Below, piece by piece: positions 25,697 through 33,525 of a stretch of DNA of 43,371 bases. This DNA comes from Flavobacterium oncorhynchi. Its GTDB lineage: Bacteria; Bacteroidota; Bacteroidia; Flavobacteriales; Flavobacteriaceae. Location of the stretch: NCBI RefSeq assembly GCF_002217355.1, contig NZ_MUHA01000007.1:575772-619142 (forward strand), in the 5' to 3' direction. The notes beneath the pieces are model-generated. The model was not told where the DNA came from. It did not search any database and was given only the letters and a program-made list of their open reading frames with translations. How positions within the stretch are numbered: position 1 is the first letter of the stretch; each line of letters starts with the position of its first letter. Position numbers and translations under genes: made by a program.

Positions 25697-26026
25697 TTAT
25701 ATGGTAGAAATTTCCGGAGTCCAAAAATGTTTTTCGAAATCTACAATTTGATTGTTCACCACTTTTATTCCTTCGTTTTCTAAAAGCTGCTGCATTAAAT
25801 TTGTTCCGTCAAAATGATGTTTTCCTGTCAAAAGCCCTTTTTGGTTAACGACTCTGTGTGCAGGAACATCATCCATATTATGACAGGCGTTCATTGCCCA
25901 GCCAACCATTCGCGCAGAGCGAGCAGTTCCTAAAGCTTTTGCAATTGCACCATATGAAGTTACTTTTCCAAACGGAATTTGTCTGGCGATTACATAAACT
26001 CTTTCGAAAAAATTTTCCTCAGCCAT
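25697..26026 (-). CDS. Alkyltransferase-like (ATL/MGMT-type) DNA-binding protein
   Basis: A 109-residue protein matching the C-terminal DNA-binding domain of O6-alkylguanine-DNA alkyltransferase: IPFGKVTSYGAIAKALG, ARMVGWAMNACHN, and HRVVNQKG. The active-site motif, normally PCHRV, is PAHRV (55-59; Ala56 in place of the acceptor Cys). It therefore cannot accept alkyl groups itself; ATL proteins bind O6-alkylguanine and direct nucleotide excision repair. Most characterised ATLs have Trp here, so Ala is less usual. Downstream of the LysE-type gene on the same strand, separated by a 124-base repeat-rich gap. Confidence 0.88.
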   Translation of the reverse strand: MAEENFFERVYVIARQIPFGKVTSYGAIAKALGTARSARMVGWAMNACHNMDDVPAHRVVNQKGLLTGKHHFDGTNLMQQLLENEGIKVVNNQIVDFEKHFWTPEISTI

Positions 26027-26037
26027 AAATTAAGTTT

Positions 26038-26150
26038 TTTTTGCCACTGATTATAAGGATTAAATAGATTTATCTGCGTGATTTGCAAAATCTGCGAGAA
26101 AAATATTTAACCACAAAGTAAAAAAATCATTTTAATCTGTGGCTGTAAAA
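26038..26150. repeat. Dispersed repeat gap between ATL and LysE genes
   Basis: Modules of the 'TTGCCACTGATT', 'ATCTGCGTGATTTGCAAAAT' and 'AACCACAAAGTAAAAAAAT' families, as in the gaps at 1029-1468 and 7971-8322. They probably end or attenuate the trmB-lysE transcript. No gene. Confidence 0.5.
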
Positions 26151-26789
26151 TTATCCGAAATAATAGTTCAAAATATTAAAAAGCGTTGCAATGGCAACTA
26201 AACCCGTAATACTTCCAATAATAGTATTCATGTTTCGCATTAGGTAATCAGTTTTCTTTTCAATTCTTCCAAAGAATGCAATATAGCTGTACAAAACAGC
26301 AAAAGAACCTAAAACAGAACCTAGAACAAAAGTAAAAATGGTGTTGTTTTCGAATGCAAAAAGATGATAAGAAGCCAGCGTTACACTTACCAAAACATAA
26401 TAGGGAATAGGGAAGAAGTTTAAACCAGAAAGAAGCATTCCGAGAAAGAAGCGGCTTTTTTTACTGCTTTTTTTAATCTTCGATTTCTTTTTGCCTTGAG
26501 GTTCTTTGGCAATAAATAGAAAATAAATGGTTAAGATTGAAAAAATAACAAAACCAACTTCACGCAGCAAAGTCACAACATCTGGGCGATTGTCGATAAC
26601 ACGGGCAAATAAAACAGCAACGTAAACCTGAAAAAAAATAACTAAAACAGCACCAATTACAAACCATAAGGCGTTCTTTTTCCCTTCTTTCAAGTTTATC
26701 TTAGCAGCCGTCATATTGATTAAACCCGGCGGAATAATCCCAATTGCAGCGGCAATAAAACCTGAAAGTAATGGAGTGAATAATGCCAT
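26151..26789 (-). CDS. LysE/RhtB-type exporter family protein
   Basis: A 212-residue inner-membrane protein with six hydrophobic segments. The N-terminal part carries the family hallmark PPGLINMTAAKINLKEGKKNAL, comparable to the PGP-containing helix of LysE. The middle loop is highly basic (KKKSKIKKSSKKS), consistent with a cytoplasmic side. The family exports amino acids or related small molecules; the substrate is unknown. It lies 41 bases downstream of trmB, probably on the same transcript, although the two functions are unrelated. Confidence 0.82.
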   Translation of the reverse strand: MALFTPLLSGFIAAAIGIIPPGLINMTAAKINLKEGKKNALWFVIGAVLVIFFQVYVAVLFARVIDNRPDVVTLLREVGFVIFSILTIYFLFIAKEPQGKKKSKIKKSSKKSRFFLGMLLSGLNFFPIPYYVLVSVTLASYHLFAFENNTIFTFVLGSVLGSFAVLYSYIAFFGRIEKKTDYLMRNMNTIIGSITGLVAIATLFNILNYYFG

Positions 26790-26830
26790 TCAGTTGTTTT
26801 AGTAGGTTAAAAAAGAGGTTTTAAATTAAA

Positions 26831-27508
26831 TTAGTCTTTAATCTTGAAACGAATATACGTAATTGCCTTGTTAATTTCTAAATATTGTTTTTCATAAAAA
26901 GTCTGAAAAGCAGTAACTTCCTCAGGGCTTCCCTCATTTTTGTACACATTATGATTTGCATACAAAACTTCGTGTCCTTCACCATGAAGTAATCCAAGTG
27001 TATAACCGTGCATAAATTCGCTGTCGGTTTTAAGATTCACGACACCGTCTTTTTTAAGGATTTTTTTGTACAATTTCAAGAACTCAGAATTCGTCATTCT
27101 GTGTTTTGTTCTTTTGTATTTAATTTGCGGATCTGGAAAAGTAATCCAGATTTCATCAACTTCGTTTTCTGCAAAAATATGATTGATCAATTCGATTTGA
27201 GTTCGAATAAATGCCACATTGTGAAGACCAGTTTCAACAGCAGTTTTTGCACCTCGCCAAAAACGAGCACCTTTAATGTCGATACCAATAAAATTTTTGT
27301 TAGGATATTTTTCAGCTAATCCAACAGAGTATTCACCTTTCCCGCATCCCAATTCTAAAACTAAAGGATTGTCATTTTTAAAGAAATCAGAATTCCATTT
27401 TCCTCTTAAAGGCATTAAGTTGCCTACAACTTCTTCTCTAGTTGGTTGAAAAACGTTTTGAAATGTTTCGTTTTCTCTGAATCTTTTTAGTTTATTTTTA
27501 CTTCCCAC
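26831..27508 (-). CDS. trmB: tRNA (guanine(46)-N7)-methyltransferase
   Basis: A 225-residue SAM-dependent enzyme that methylates N7 of G46 in the variable loop of tRNA. The SAM-binding loop LELGCGKGEY is at 51-60, with acidic Asp77 in IGIDIKG. The TrmB hallmark ITFPDPQIKYKRTKHRMT is at about 122-139, with catalytic residues in the FPDP segment. Length matches the bacterial family. It begins a minus-strand pair with the LysE-type gene. Confidence 0.96.
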   Translation of the reverse strand: MGSKNKLKRFRENETFQNVFQPTREEVVGNLMPLRGKWNSDFFKNDNPLVLELGCGKGEYSVGLAEKYPNKNFIGIDIKGARFWRGAKTAVETGLHNVAFIRTQIELINHIFAENEVDEIWITFPDPQIKYKRTKHRMTNSEFLKLYKKILKKDGVVNLKTDSEFMHGYTLGLLHGEGHEVLYANHNVYKNEGSPEEVTAFQTFYEKQYLEINKAITYIRFKIKD

Positions 27509-27580
27509 TTTACAAAAATTTTCCGCAAAATTAAGGAATATAAACGAATGAAAATAGTGGAATTAGGTTTAAAAGTTTTC

Positions 27581-27631
27581 CGCCACGAATTCACGAATTA
27601 TTTTAAAAAGAAAATTCGTGAATTCGTGGCG
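27581..27631. repeat. Inverted repeat between amt and trmB
   Basis: CGCCACGAATTCACGAATT (27581-27599) and its exact complement (27613-27631), loop of 13 bases. The same 20-base arms with one base added recur at 37899-37950. A poly-A tract follows on the plus strand (poly-T for the minus strand), so it can also act as the amt terminator. Confidence 0.85.
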
Positions 27632-27645
27632 AAAAAAAAATATTT

Positions 27646-29028
27646 TTACCCGTAATGAGGTTCAGTAATTGAATGTGCTTTCGGATCAAGAGATTCATCA
27701 TGCTGCGATAAATCCAATCCCATATGTTCTGATTCCTCAGAAACTCTTAACGGAATAATGAAATTCGTTACTTTAAACAAGAAATAAGCTCCAAAGAAAG
27801 TAAATACAGAAACCAAAACAAGCGCCATCATATGATGTGCAAATACATTCCAGCCTCCGTGCAGCAAACTTGCATCCTTACCGTGCGCAAAAATTGCAGT
27901 TAGAATCATTCCCATAATTCCGCCGACACCGTGACAGGCAAAAACATCAAGCGTATCATCGAATTTTTTCGAAAAACGACAGTTTACAGCAGAGTTTGAA
28001 ACTAAAGCAGTGACGAAACCAAAAAACATACTTTCTGGAACTGATACAAATCCTGCGGCAGGCGTTATGGCAACAAGACCTACAACTGCGCCAATACAGG
28101 CACCAAGTGCCGAAACTTTTCTTCCGTTCATTCGATCAAAGAAAATCCAAGTTAACATCGCTGCGGCAGATGAAGTAGTTGTGGTTGCAAAAGCCATAGC
28201 AGCAGTTCCATTTGCAGCAAGTGCAGAACCGGCGTTGAAGCCAAACCATCCAAACCATAACATTCCAGTTCCTAGTAATACAAACGGAATATTAGTTGGT
28301 ATATGCTGGCTGTTTTTTCTTTTTCCTAAAACAATAACGCCTGCAAGTGCGGCAAAACCAGAACTCATATGAACAACTGTTCCTCCGGCGAAATCTTTTA
28401 CACCAAAATAACTTCCTAAAATACCTGTAGGATACCAAACAGAGTGGCATAAAGGCGCATAAATGAAAATAGTAAATAAGCTGATGAAAAGTAAATACGA
28501 GATAAAACGAACACGCTCTGCAAATGAACCTGTAATAATAGCCGGAGCAATAATGGCGAATTTCATTTGGAACAAGGCAAAAAGCATAAACGGAATTGTA
28601 TTGGCTAATTGTTTATGAGGTAAAACGCCCACATAATCCATAAAAGCAAAAGTAGTAGGGTTGCCAAAGAAACTGTAAAAATGATCTCCAGAACTAAAGC
28701 CAACAGGATCTCCAAAAGCTAAACTAAATGCGACAACAACCCATAAAAGTGTTACAACTCCTAAACAGATAAAACTTTGAAGCATGGTCGAAATGACATT
28801 TTTCTTGCCTACCATTCCGCCATAAAAAAAAGATAATCCTGGTGTCATGATTAAAACCAAACAACAAGAGGTAAGCATCCAGGCAACATCGGCAGGTACA
28901 ATATGTTCTGTTGTGCCAAATTCAGATAAAACGTAACTGTTTTCAGTAACAGTTGGCCAAAATGCACCTGTAATGCAAATAATACTTATAATAATAAAGG
29001 AAATGATCCAGCGTTTCTCTATTTTCAT
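27646..29028 (-). CDS. amt: Ammonium transporter
   Basis: A 460-residue inner-membrane channel of the Amt/Mep/Rh family with about 11 TM helices plus an N-terminal hydrophobic segment. The signature DFAGGTVVHMSSG contains the first pore histidine (His220), and FACHGVGG contains the second (His366), the twin-His pair that shuttles the proton. It carries ammonium into the cell. No glnB/glnK gene, the usual partner of amt in other bacteria, is next to it. The C-terminal tail ends LDPKAHSITEPHYG. Its transcript ends in the inverted repeat at 27581-27631. Confidence 0.94.
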   Translation of the reverse strand: MKIEKRWIISFIIISIICITGAFWPTVTENSYVLSEFGTTEHIVPADVAWMLTSCCLVLIMTPGLSFFYGGMVGKKNVISTMLQSFICLGVVTLLWVVVAFSLAFGDPVGFSSGDHFYSFFGNPTTFAFMDYVGVLPHKQLANTIPFMLFALFQMKFAIIAPAIITGSFAERVRFISYLLFISLFTIFIYAPLCHSVWYPTGILGSYFGVKDFAGGTVVHMSSGFAALAGVIVLGKRKNSQHIPTNIPFVLLGTGMLWFGWFGFNAGSALAANGTAAMAFATTTTSSAAAMLTWIFFDRMNGRKVSALGACIGAVVGLVAITPAAGFVSVPESMFFGFVTALVSNSAVNCRFSKKFDDTLDVFACHGVGGIMGMILTAIFAHGKDASLLHGGWNVFAHHMMALVLVSVFTFFGAYFLFKVTNFIIPLRVSEESEHMGLDLSQHDESLDPKAHSITEPHYG

Positions 29029-29290
29029 TTTTCAAATACTTTATTGAACCCTATTTTTTTTGGGGTCAAAGTTAAAAAAAAATAAATATTTAGATTTTTA
29101 GGGCTGTTAAAATAGTGGTTGTGTTTTGATTTTAGTTGATTTTGTAAAATTTGAGTTCTTTTTTTAAGACTACTTTATTTTGACGTTCTAAATTATACCC
29201 TAAATTGTCAATTGTATTATAATTAATTTGATTTAGGAAGCCGTAAAGCGCTATAAAAGTTATGTTTATAAGAATAAAGTCGAAAAATGT

Positions 29291-29782
29291 TTATTTTTTT
29301 TGAAGCTTTGCAATCAAAGCATCTTCAATTGGTGCTTTTATTTTAATTACAGCATTAACTTCATCGTTTGGAATTGTCATTGACAAAACATAATGTTGAA
29401 TTTTCCATTCTTTACCTACTTTAACCAAAACACCAGAACCGCGGCATATTTTCATTTGTGTATTTAGCAATTCGTCAAACCAAGCAGTTTTTCCCGTTTT
29501 ATCAAAAAAAACATGACGTTCTAAGGCCGTAAAATTCCAAGTTTTTCCTTTGTCAAAATAAGGTTTTGCCCAAACTTTAAAATCCTTTTTAGTCCAATTT
29601 TCTGTAGCATCGGTTCCAATAAAAATAGCATCGTCTGCCATTAAGTTAAAATAAGCGTCAAATTTTACATCGCCGGCAGCTTTGTGCCAAGCATCAATTG
29701 TTTGATTGATTTTATCTTTGTCTGAAGTTTGAGCATTTGCAAAAGCAGCAACGAATAAAAGTAATAAGAATGTTTTTTTCAT
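29291..29782 (-). CDS. Exported NTF2-like (SnoaL-type) protein
   Basis: A 163-residue protein with a signal peptide (MKKTFLLLLFVAAFANAQ). The mature part has the alpha/beta cone pattern of SnoaL/DUF4440 proteins: INQTIDAWHKAAGDVKFDAYFNLMADDAIFIGTDATENWTKKDFK, then strands with WFDEL, and RGSGVLVKVGKEWKIQHYVLSM. The fold hosts small-molecule enzymes and binding proteins; no catalytic residue pattern indicates a reaction. It stands alone between amt and the divergent lipoprotein gene. The 262-base gap to amt holds nothing recognisable. Confidence 0.78.
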   Translation of the reverse strand: MKKTFLLLLFVAAFANAQTSDKDKINQTIDAWHKAAGDVKFDAYFNLMADDAIFIGTDATENWTKKDFKVWAKPYFDKGKTWNFTALERHVFFDKTGKTAWFDELLNTQMKICRGSGVLVKVGKEWKIQHYVLSMTIPNDEVNAVIKIKAPIEDALIAKLQKK

Positions 29783-29977
29783 GTGAGATAGTATTTAAGT
29801 TTAAAGGTATTAATTTTTTTTGACCGTATTGAACAATATAAAAACTTTGCGGTTTTGTGTCTTTGCGAAATTAATTCACACAGAAACTTCAAGTAAAACT
29901 TAAATGATCTTACATTCTTTATAGGATTTAATCTTAAAAAAAACGAGTATATTTGAGTGCTTTAAAATCGATACATT

Positions 29978-30655
29978 ATGAATTCAAAAATACTTATCAG
30001 CTCTATATTTATTACATCCTTAGTTTTTACTTCTTGTAAAAAAGAATTAGAACCGCAGGAGAGCACACCAACTTCTGAATTAGTAAAATTAGGTTTGGCA
30101 AAAGACACCGCAAAAACCAAGTCGGTGGTAGAACAACAGCAACAGCAAATGCCAGCTGCAAACCCAAATACAGTTTTAAGCGAGACAAAGGGATTAAATC
30201 CTGTTCATGGAAAACCAGGGCATCGTTGTGATATTGCAGTTGGAGCTCCGCTAAATTCTGCTCCTGCACAACAGGCTCAAGCAACGCAGACTGCTCAAAC
30301 GGTACAAGTAAACCCGAATCAAAAAAATGTAGTTACAACTACAGTTGCAGCATCTGCAAAAGTGGCCAAAGGAATGAATCCTCCTCACGGACAACCAGGT
30401 CATAGATGCGACATTGCAGTAGGAGCACCTTTAAATTCGCCAGTTGCAAAAACTACAACCGCTGCAGCTTCAACTCCGCAAAGCGGAACAGCGACACAAA
30501 ATTTTACGGTAACGCCGCCGCCGGCTGCAAACCCAGTTCCAGCTTTGTTAAGTACAGAAACGCCTCAAAAGGTAGCCGAAGGAATGAATCCGGCACACGG
30601 ACAACCAGGACATCGCTGTGATGTTGCAGTGGGAGCACCTTTACCAAAATCATAA
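29978..30655 (+). CDS. Lipoprotein with three copies of a Cys/His repeat
   Basis: A 225-residue protein. The signal peptide ends in the lipobox LVFTSC (Cys20), so it is a lipoprotein. Three near-identical 24-residue repeats follow the pattern [KE]G[ML]NPxHGxPGHRCD[IV]AVGAPL at about 71-94, 131-154 and 201-223, each with two His and one Cys (HGxPGHRCD). The linkers are Ala/Gln/Thr/Val-rich and low in complexity. I recognise the repeat as a conserved motif in other Bacteroidota lipoproteins but know of no function; metal or heme binding is an inference from the His and Cys. A TATATTTG box (29948-29955) precedes the ATG. It ends in the bidirectional terminator at 30657-30688. Confidence 0.82.
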   Translation: MNSKILISSIFITSLVFTSCKKELEPQESTPTSELVKLGLAKDTAKTKSVVEQQQQQMPAANPNTVLSETKGLNPVHGKPGHRCDIAVGAPLNSAPAQQAQATQTAQTVQVNPNQKNVVTTTVAASAKVAKGMNPPHGQPGHRCDIAVGAPLNSPVAKTTTAAASTPQSGTATQNFTVTPPPAANPVPALLSTETPQKVAEGMNPAHGQPGHRCDVAVGAPLPKS

Positions 30656-30656
30656 A

Positions 30657-30688
30657 AAAAAGCGGAATACAATTGTATTCCGCTTTTT
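30657..30688. terminator. Bidirectional terminator after the repeat lipoprotein gene
   Basis: AGCGGAATACAA pairs with TTGTATTCCGCT (30661-30684, a perfect 24-base palindrome), flanked by A and T runs. The flanking genes converge. Confidence 0.93.
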
Positions 30689-30706
30689 GTTTTAAATCAT
30701 ACGATG

Positions 30707-31867
30707 TTATTCAATTTCAAAAATCGCCTGAATTTCTACAACCGAATTTATAGGAAGTGAAACTGCGCCAATTGTAGCTCTGGCATGTTTACCTTTTTCT
30801 CCAAAAACCAAAGCGGTTAAATTTGAAGCCGAATTCATAATTCCAGCGTGTTGTGTATATTCAGGAGTAGTATTAAAAAATCCTGTTAACTGCACACATT
30901 GTTTTACTTTATTTAAATCACCTCCACAAGCTTCTTTTAAAACTGCAATTACATTCAACATTGTTTGATATGTTGCTTCTTTCGCTTGCTCATCAGTAAC
31001 ATTTGCGCCAACTTTACCTGGATTTAAAATTTTCCCGTCTTTTAAGGCAACTTGATTAATGTATACTTTATGATTTGAAATTGTATACGGAACATAATTT
31101 CCAACTGGTTTAGGAGCTTCAGGAAGTACAATATTGTTGTCTTTTAAAGTTTTGTTGATATCGCTTTTAATTTCTGTAGAAGTTGTTTTCACAGTTTTGA
31201 TATTTTCTGTCTTTTTCAATCCAGATGCGGCTCTTGCTAAAGCTTTTCCTTGTTCTTTCGCTAAATTTAATTCGCTTTGAGAAGGTCGTGTTCCAGTTGA
31301 TCCTGTTAATGAAGTGGCTCCAAATGGCGTATTTCCTTGCGGTACTGATTTGTCTAAACCAGTTGTCCCCATAATTCCAGTAGGAACAATTATCATTCCG
31401 TGAGAAGCAAGAATATTCCAGAAAGATAAAATTGCAGCTTCTTTTCCTGCGCCAGATCCTGCAGACATAAATACTGTTGATGGTTTTCCTTCTAGAGTTC
31501 TTGAAGTCCAAAGCGGAATACTTTGACTGAAGAAATAATTCATATCGGCACTGATATTGGCAAAATGAACAGGACTTCCAAATGCGATTCCGTCATAATT
31601 AGCCAATTCATCAATAACAGCAATTGGCAGTTTTTCTACATCAGAATTTAGTTTTTCTTTTGGATTTATTGAGGGAACTCTTTTTATAATTGCTTTTGTG
31701 TTTGGATATTCCTGAATTCCTTCGGCAATTGCTTTAGCCATTTTATAAGTGCCCCCGTTTTGCGAATAAATTAAAACCAGAATATTTGTTTCAGGGTTTT
31801 TTACTTGTGCATTTGCACCAAAGCTTATAAAAACTGCGATTAATAATGCGAGTAATTGCTTTTTCAT
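30707..31867 (-). CDS. Exported flavodoxin-like / RidA-like fusion protein
   Basis: A 386-residue protein with a signal peptide (MKKQLLALLIAVFISFGANA). Residues about 27-200 are flavodoxin/WrbA-like, with the FMN phosphate loop YSQNGGTYKMA (34-44) and the FGSPVHFANISADM segment. Residues about 262-386 are a YjgF/RidA-family domain: VYINQVALKDGK, LTGFFNTTPEYTQH, and HARATIGAVSLPINSVVEI with the conserved Arg363. RidA proteins usually hydrolyse reactive enamines or imines in the cytoplasm. Here the pair is fused and exported, which is unusual. Start chosen at ATG 31867 because only this one puts the signal peptide at the N-terminus; a longer frame begins at 31927. Confidence 0.85.
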   Translation of the reverse strand: MKKQLLALLIAVFISFGANAQVKNPETNILVLIYSQNGGTYKMAKAIAEGIQEYPNTKAIIKRVPSINPKEKLNSDVEKLPIAVIDELANYDGIAFGSPVHFANISADMNYFFSQSIPLWTSRTLEGKPSTVFMSAGSGAGKEAAILSFWNILASHGMIIVPTGIMGTTGLDKSVPQGNTPFGATSLTGSTGTRPSQSELNLAKEQGKALARAASGLKKTENIKTVKTTSTEIKSDINKTLKDNNIVLPEAPKPVGNYVPYTISNHKVYINQVALKDGKILNPGKVGANVTDEQAKEATYQTMLNVIAVLKEACGGDLNKVKQCVQLTGFFNTTPEYTQHAGIMNSASNLTALVFGEKGKHARATIGAVSLPINSVVEIQAIFEIE

Positions 31868-32061
31868 GAATGTGTTTTTTAAATTATGGTATAAAATCCC
31901 AATTATGCGATTGTTTTCAAGTGTCATTTTTGGGACTGCAAATTTACTTCTTACAATATCGAAAAACGTTATTATTATCTTAATAAATAACGAGGTTCAA
32001 AAGGTTATTAATAAAGTAAGCTGATAATTTTCTAACTTCGGGAAAACAAATTTTCTATTTT

Positions 32062-32715
32062 ATGAAAAAAGCAATTGTATATGGCGCGAGCGGACTAGTT
32101 GGATCGTACATTCTAGAAAACTTATTGAATAATGATGCTTATGAACAAGTTGTAATTGTTGTTCGAAAAGATTTAAGTATGCAGCATTCAAAATTAAAAA
32201 CGCTTATAGGCGATTTTAATTCATTAGCCAATGTAGTGCAAGGTATTGAAATAGATGAAGTTTTTATTTCGCTGGGCACAACGCAAAAGAAAACGCCAGA
32301 TAAAAAAGTGTATTATCAAATTGATCATGATTATCCAGTTTTAGCCGCAAAACTCGCTAAAGAAAACGGAGCAAAATCAGTCTTCTTGGTTTCTGCAGTT
32401 GGAGCAAATGTAAATTCATCTGTTTTTTATGTGAAAACAAAAGGTGAGGCAGAACAAGATATTATTAATTTAAATTTTGAGCATACTTATATTTTTCGTC
32501 CTTCGATGATTTTAGGAGATCGAAAAGAAAACCGACCGCTGGAGAAAGTCTTTAAAGCGGTTTTTAAAGTCATCAATCCGCTATTTGTTGGAAAATTAAG
32601 TGCCTATAAAGGAATTGAAGCAAGAGATATTGCAAAAGCAATGGTTAAGTGCGCTGCAAAAGCTAGTGAGTCAGTCAAAATACTGCATTGGAAAGAAATG
32701 AATGCCTTATTGTAG
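32062..32715 (+). CDS. NAD(P)H-binding oxidoreductase (atypical SDR)
   Basis: A 217-residue cytoplasmic protein with an N-terminal Rossmann loop YGASGLVGSYILENLL (7-22). Other segments are typical of atypical short-chain dehydrogenases of the NAD(P)-binding/HTATIP2 type: VFISLGTT, VFLVSAVGANVNSSVFYVKTKGEAEQDI, and FRPSMILGDR. There is no classical YxxxK triad, but Tyr and Lys occur in the FYVKTKGE segment. It may be a regulatory NADPH binder or a reductase; the substrate is unknown. Single gene. Confidence 0.85.
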   Translation: MKKAIVYGASGLVGSYILENLLNNDAYEQVVIVVRKDLSMQHSKLKTLIGDFNSLANVVQGIEIDEVFISLGTTQKKTPDKKVYYQIDHDYPVLAAKLAKENGAKSVFLVSAVGANVNSSVFYVKTKGEAEQDIINLNFEHTYIFRPSMILGDRKENRPLEKVFKAVFKVINPLFVGKLSAYKGIEARDIAKAMVKCAAKASESVKILHWKEMNALL

Positions 32716-32734
32716 CTTATTAGTGTAGTTTGTT

Positions 32735-32872
32735 TAACACATAGAAACATAGTTTTTGTAGTCAAAATTAGGCGTTTCATTTATTTAAACACACCTAAAC
32801 AGCTATGCGAAAGAAACGTGTTTCTTTTTGCCTTCTTTTTGAATCATAAAATCTATGTTTCTATATGTTTAA
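32735..32872. repeat. Dispersed inverted repeat after the SDR gene
   Basis: ACATAGAAACATAG (32738-32751) and an inverted copy with one inserted base, CTATGTTTCTATATGT (32853-32868), enclose a further hairpin AAAGAAAC-GT-GTTTCTTT (32810-32827). No credible gene. The structure may act as a 3' end of the transcript. Confidence 0.6.
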
Positions 32873-32919
32873 TATTTTTTACAATCAAAGTGGAGCGAAT
32901 CAGCAGGTTTATTGAAATA

Positions 32920-32958
32920 AAAAATGGCATTATCTTGATTAGAGATAATGCCATTTTT
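32920..32958. terminator. Bidirectional terminator of hpf
   Basis: AAAAATGGCATTATCT (32920-32935) pairs with AGATAATGCCATTTTT (32943-32958), a perfect 16-base stem. It lies between the plus-strand SDR gene and the minus-strand hpf gene. Confidence 0.93.
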
Positions 32959-32974
32959 GTATGTGATGGTTATA

Positions 32975-33289
32975 TTAATGTGCCTTCAATTTTTCGAAAG
33001 TAGTAGTCAATGATTTTTTTACTTTAGTCAAAGCGCCGCTAAAAGCTTTTTCGAGCGTATCGGCATGTTCTGTTACGGTAATAGGCTGTAATTTTACAGG
33101 ACGAACTTCGATTACACATTTTTTATCGTTTACACTAAATTTTTCTCCATTTTCATCTCCAAAGTGTACTTCGATACGAGTAATTTTATCTTCAAAACGT
33201 GCTAAACCTTTTTCTAATTCACCAGAAAAATAGGCTTCTAATCTTTCATGTCCTTCAATGTGTTTGTCTGTGTTGATCTGAATTTTCAT
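32975..33289 (-). CDS. HPF/RaiA family ribosome-associated inhibitor
   Basis: A 104-residue protein of the S30AE family (short hibernation factor type, without the C-terminal dimerisation domain of long HPF). The N-terminal MKIQINTDKHIEGHERLEAYFSGELEKGL and the segments ITRIEVHFGDENG and KCVIEVRP fit the beta-alpha-beta-beta-beta-alpha fold. It binds ribosomes in the decoding centre region in slow growth or stationary phase and blocks initiation. I chose the ATG at 33287-33289; a longer start would add ten charged residues. Promoter at 33317-33347, terminator at 32920-32958. Confidence 0.9.
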   Translation of the reverse strand: MKIQINTDKHIEGHERLEAYFSGELEKGLARFEDKITRIEVHFGDENGEKFSVNDKKCVIEVRPVKLQPITVTEHADTLEKAFSGALTKVKKSLTTTFEKLKAH

Positions 33290-33316
33290 AATGGTTTGTA
33301 TTTTATGATTGTTTCT

Positions 33317-33347
33317 CAAATCTATCTTTTTTAGCGCAAAAAGCCAA
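33317..33347 (-). promoter_or_regulatory. Bacteroidota promoter of hpf
   Basis: On the minus strand: TTG (33347-33345), 20 bases, then TAGATTTG (33324-33317). It lies about 28 bases before the start codon. Confidence 0.6.
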
Positions 33348-33395
33348 GGAGATTAGTAAAATATTATGAAAAAAATATACGATTTATCGTCTTGT

Positions 33396-33437
33396 TTGTC
33401 ATTCCGAAGAATGAGGAATCTTCGCAAGTAACTCCAC
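33396..33437. repeat. Dispersed element, single copy
   Basis: TTGTCATTCCGAAGAATGAG followed by GAATCTTCGCAAGTAACTCC. Related to each arm of the long inverted repeat at 25509-25612 and to 41905-41947. Confidence 0.75.
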
Positions 33438-33493
33438 AACAGTAAACAAGTTGAAATGTAAGAAAATCACATAATCTACTCAGGTTTTTTTAA

Positions 33494-33501
33494 TACATTT
33501 G
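33494..33501 (+). promoter_or_regulatory. -7 promoter element of the small ORF locus
   Basis: TACATTTG matches TAnnTTTG. The small ORF begins 20 bases downstream. I see no TTG at the right distance. A second, weaker copy (TATATTTC) stands at the matching place before the 78-residue protein gene. Confidence 0.5.
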
Positions 33502-33505
33502 CAGT

Positions 33506-33525
33506 CCTAAACTTTAAGATTATGA
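33506..33525 (+). repeat. Leader direct repeat, copy 1
   Basis: CCTAAACTTTAAGATTATGA, which includes the start codon of the 36-residue ORF. An exact copy at 33628-33647 includes the start codon of the 78-residue ORF and the stop codon of the small one. Confidence 0.85.

Noticed and set aside
28010..28372. 120-codon plus-strand frame inside amt
   Set aside because: Antisense to the transporter with a Pro/Ala-rich product explained by the complementary codons.
30185..30655. Three repeats in the lipoprotein gene as a CRISPR array
   Set aside because: Repeats are in-frame coding units with long, uneven spacers and synonymous differences; no leader or cas genes.
31928..32061. Upstream extension of the flavodoxin-RidA protein (start at 31927)
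   Set aside because: It adds 20 residues before a clear signal peptide that begins at the inner ATG (31867).
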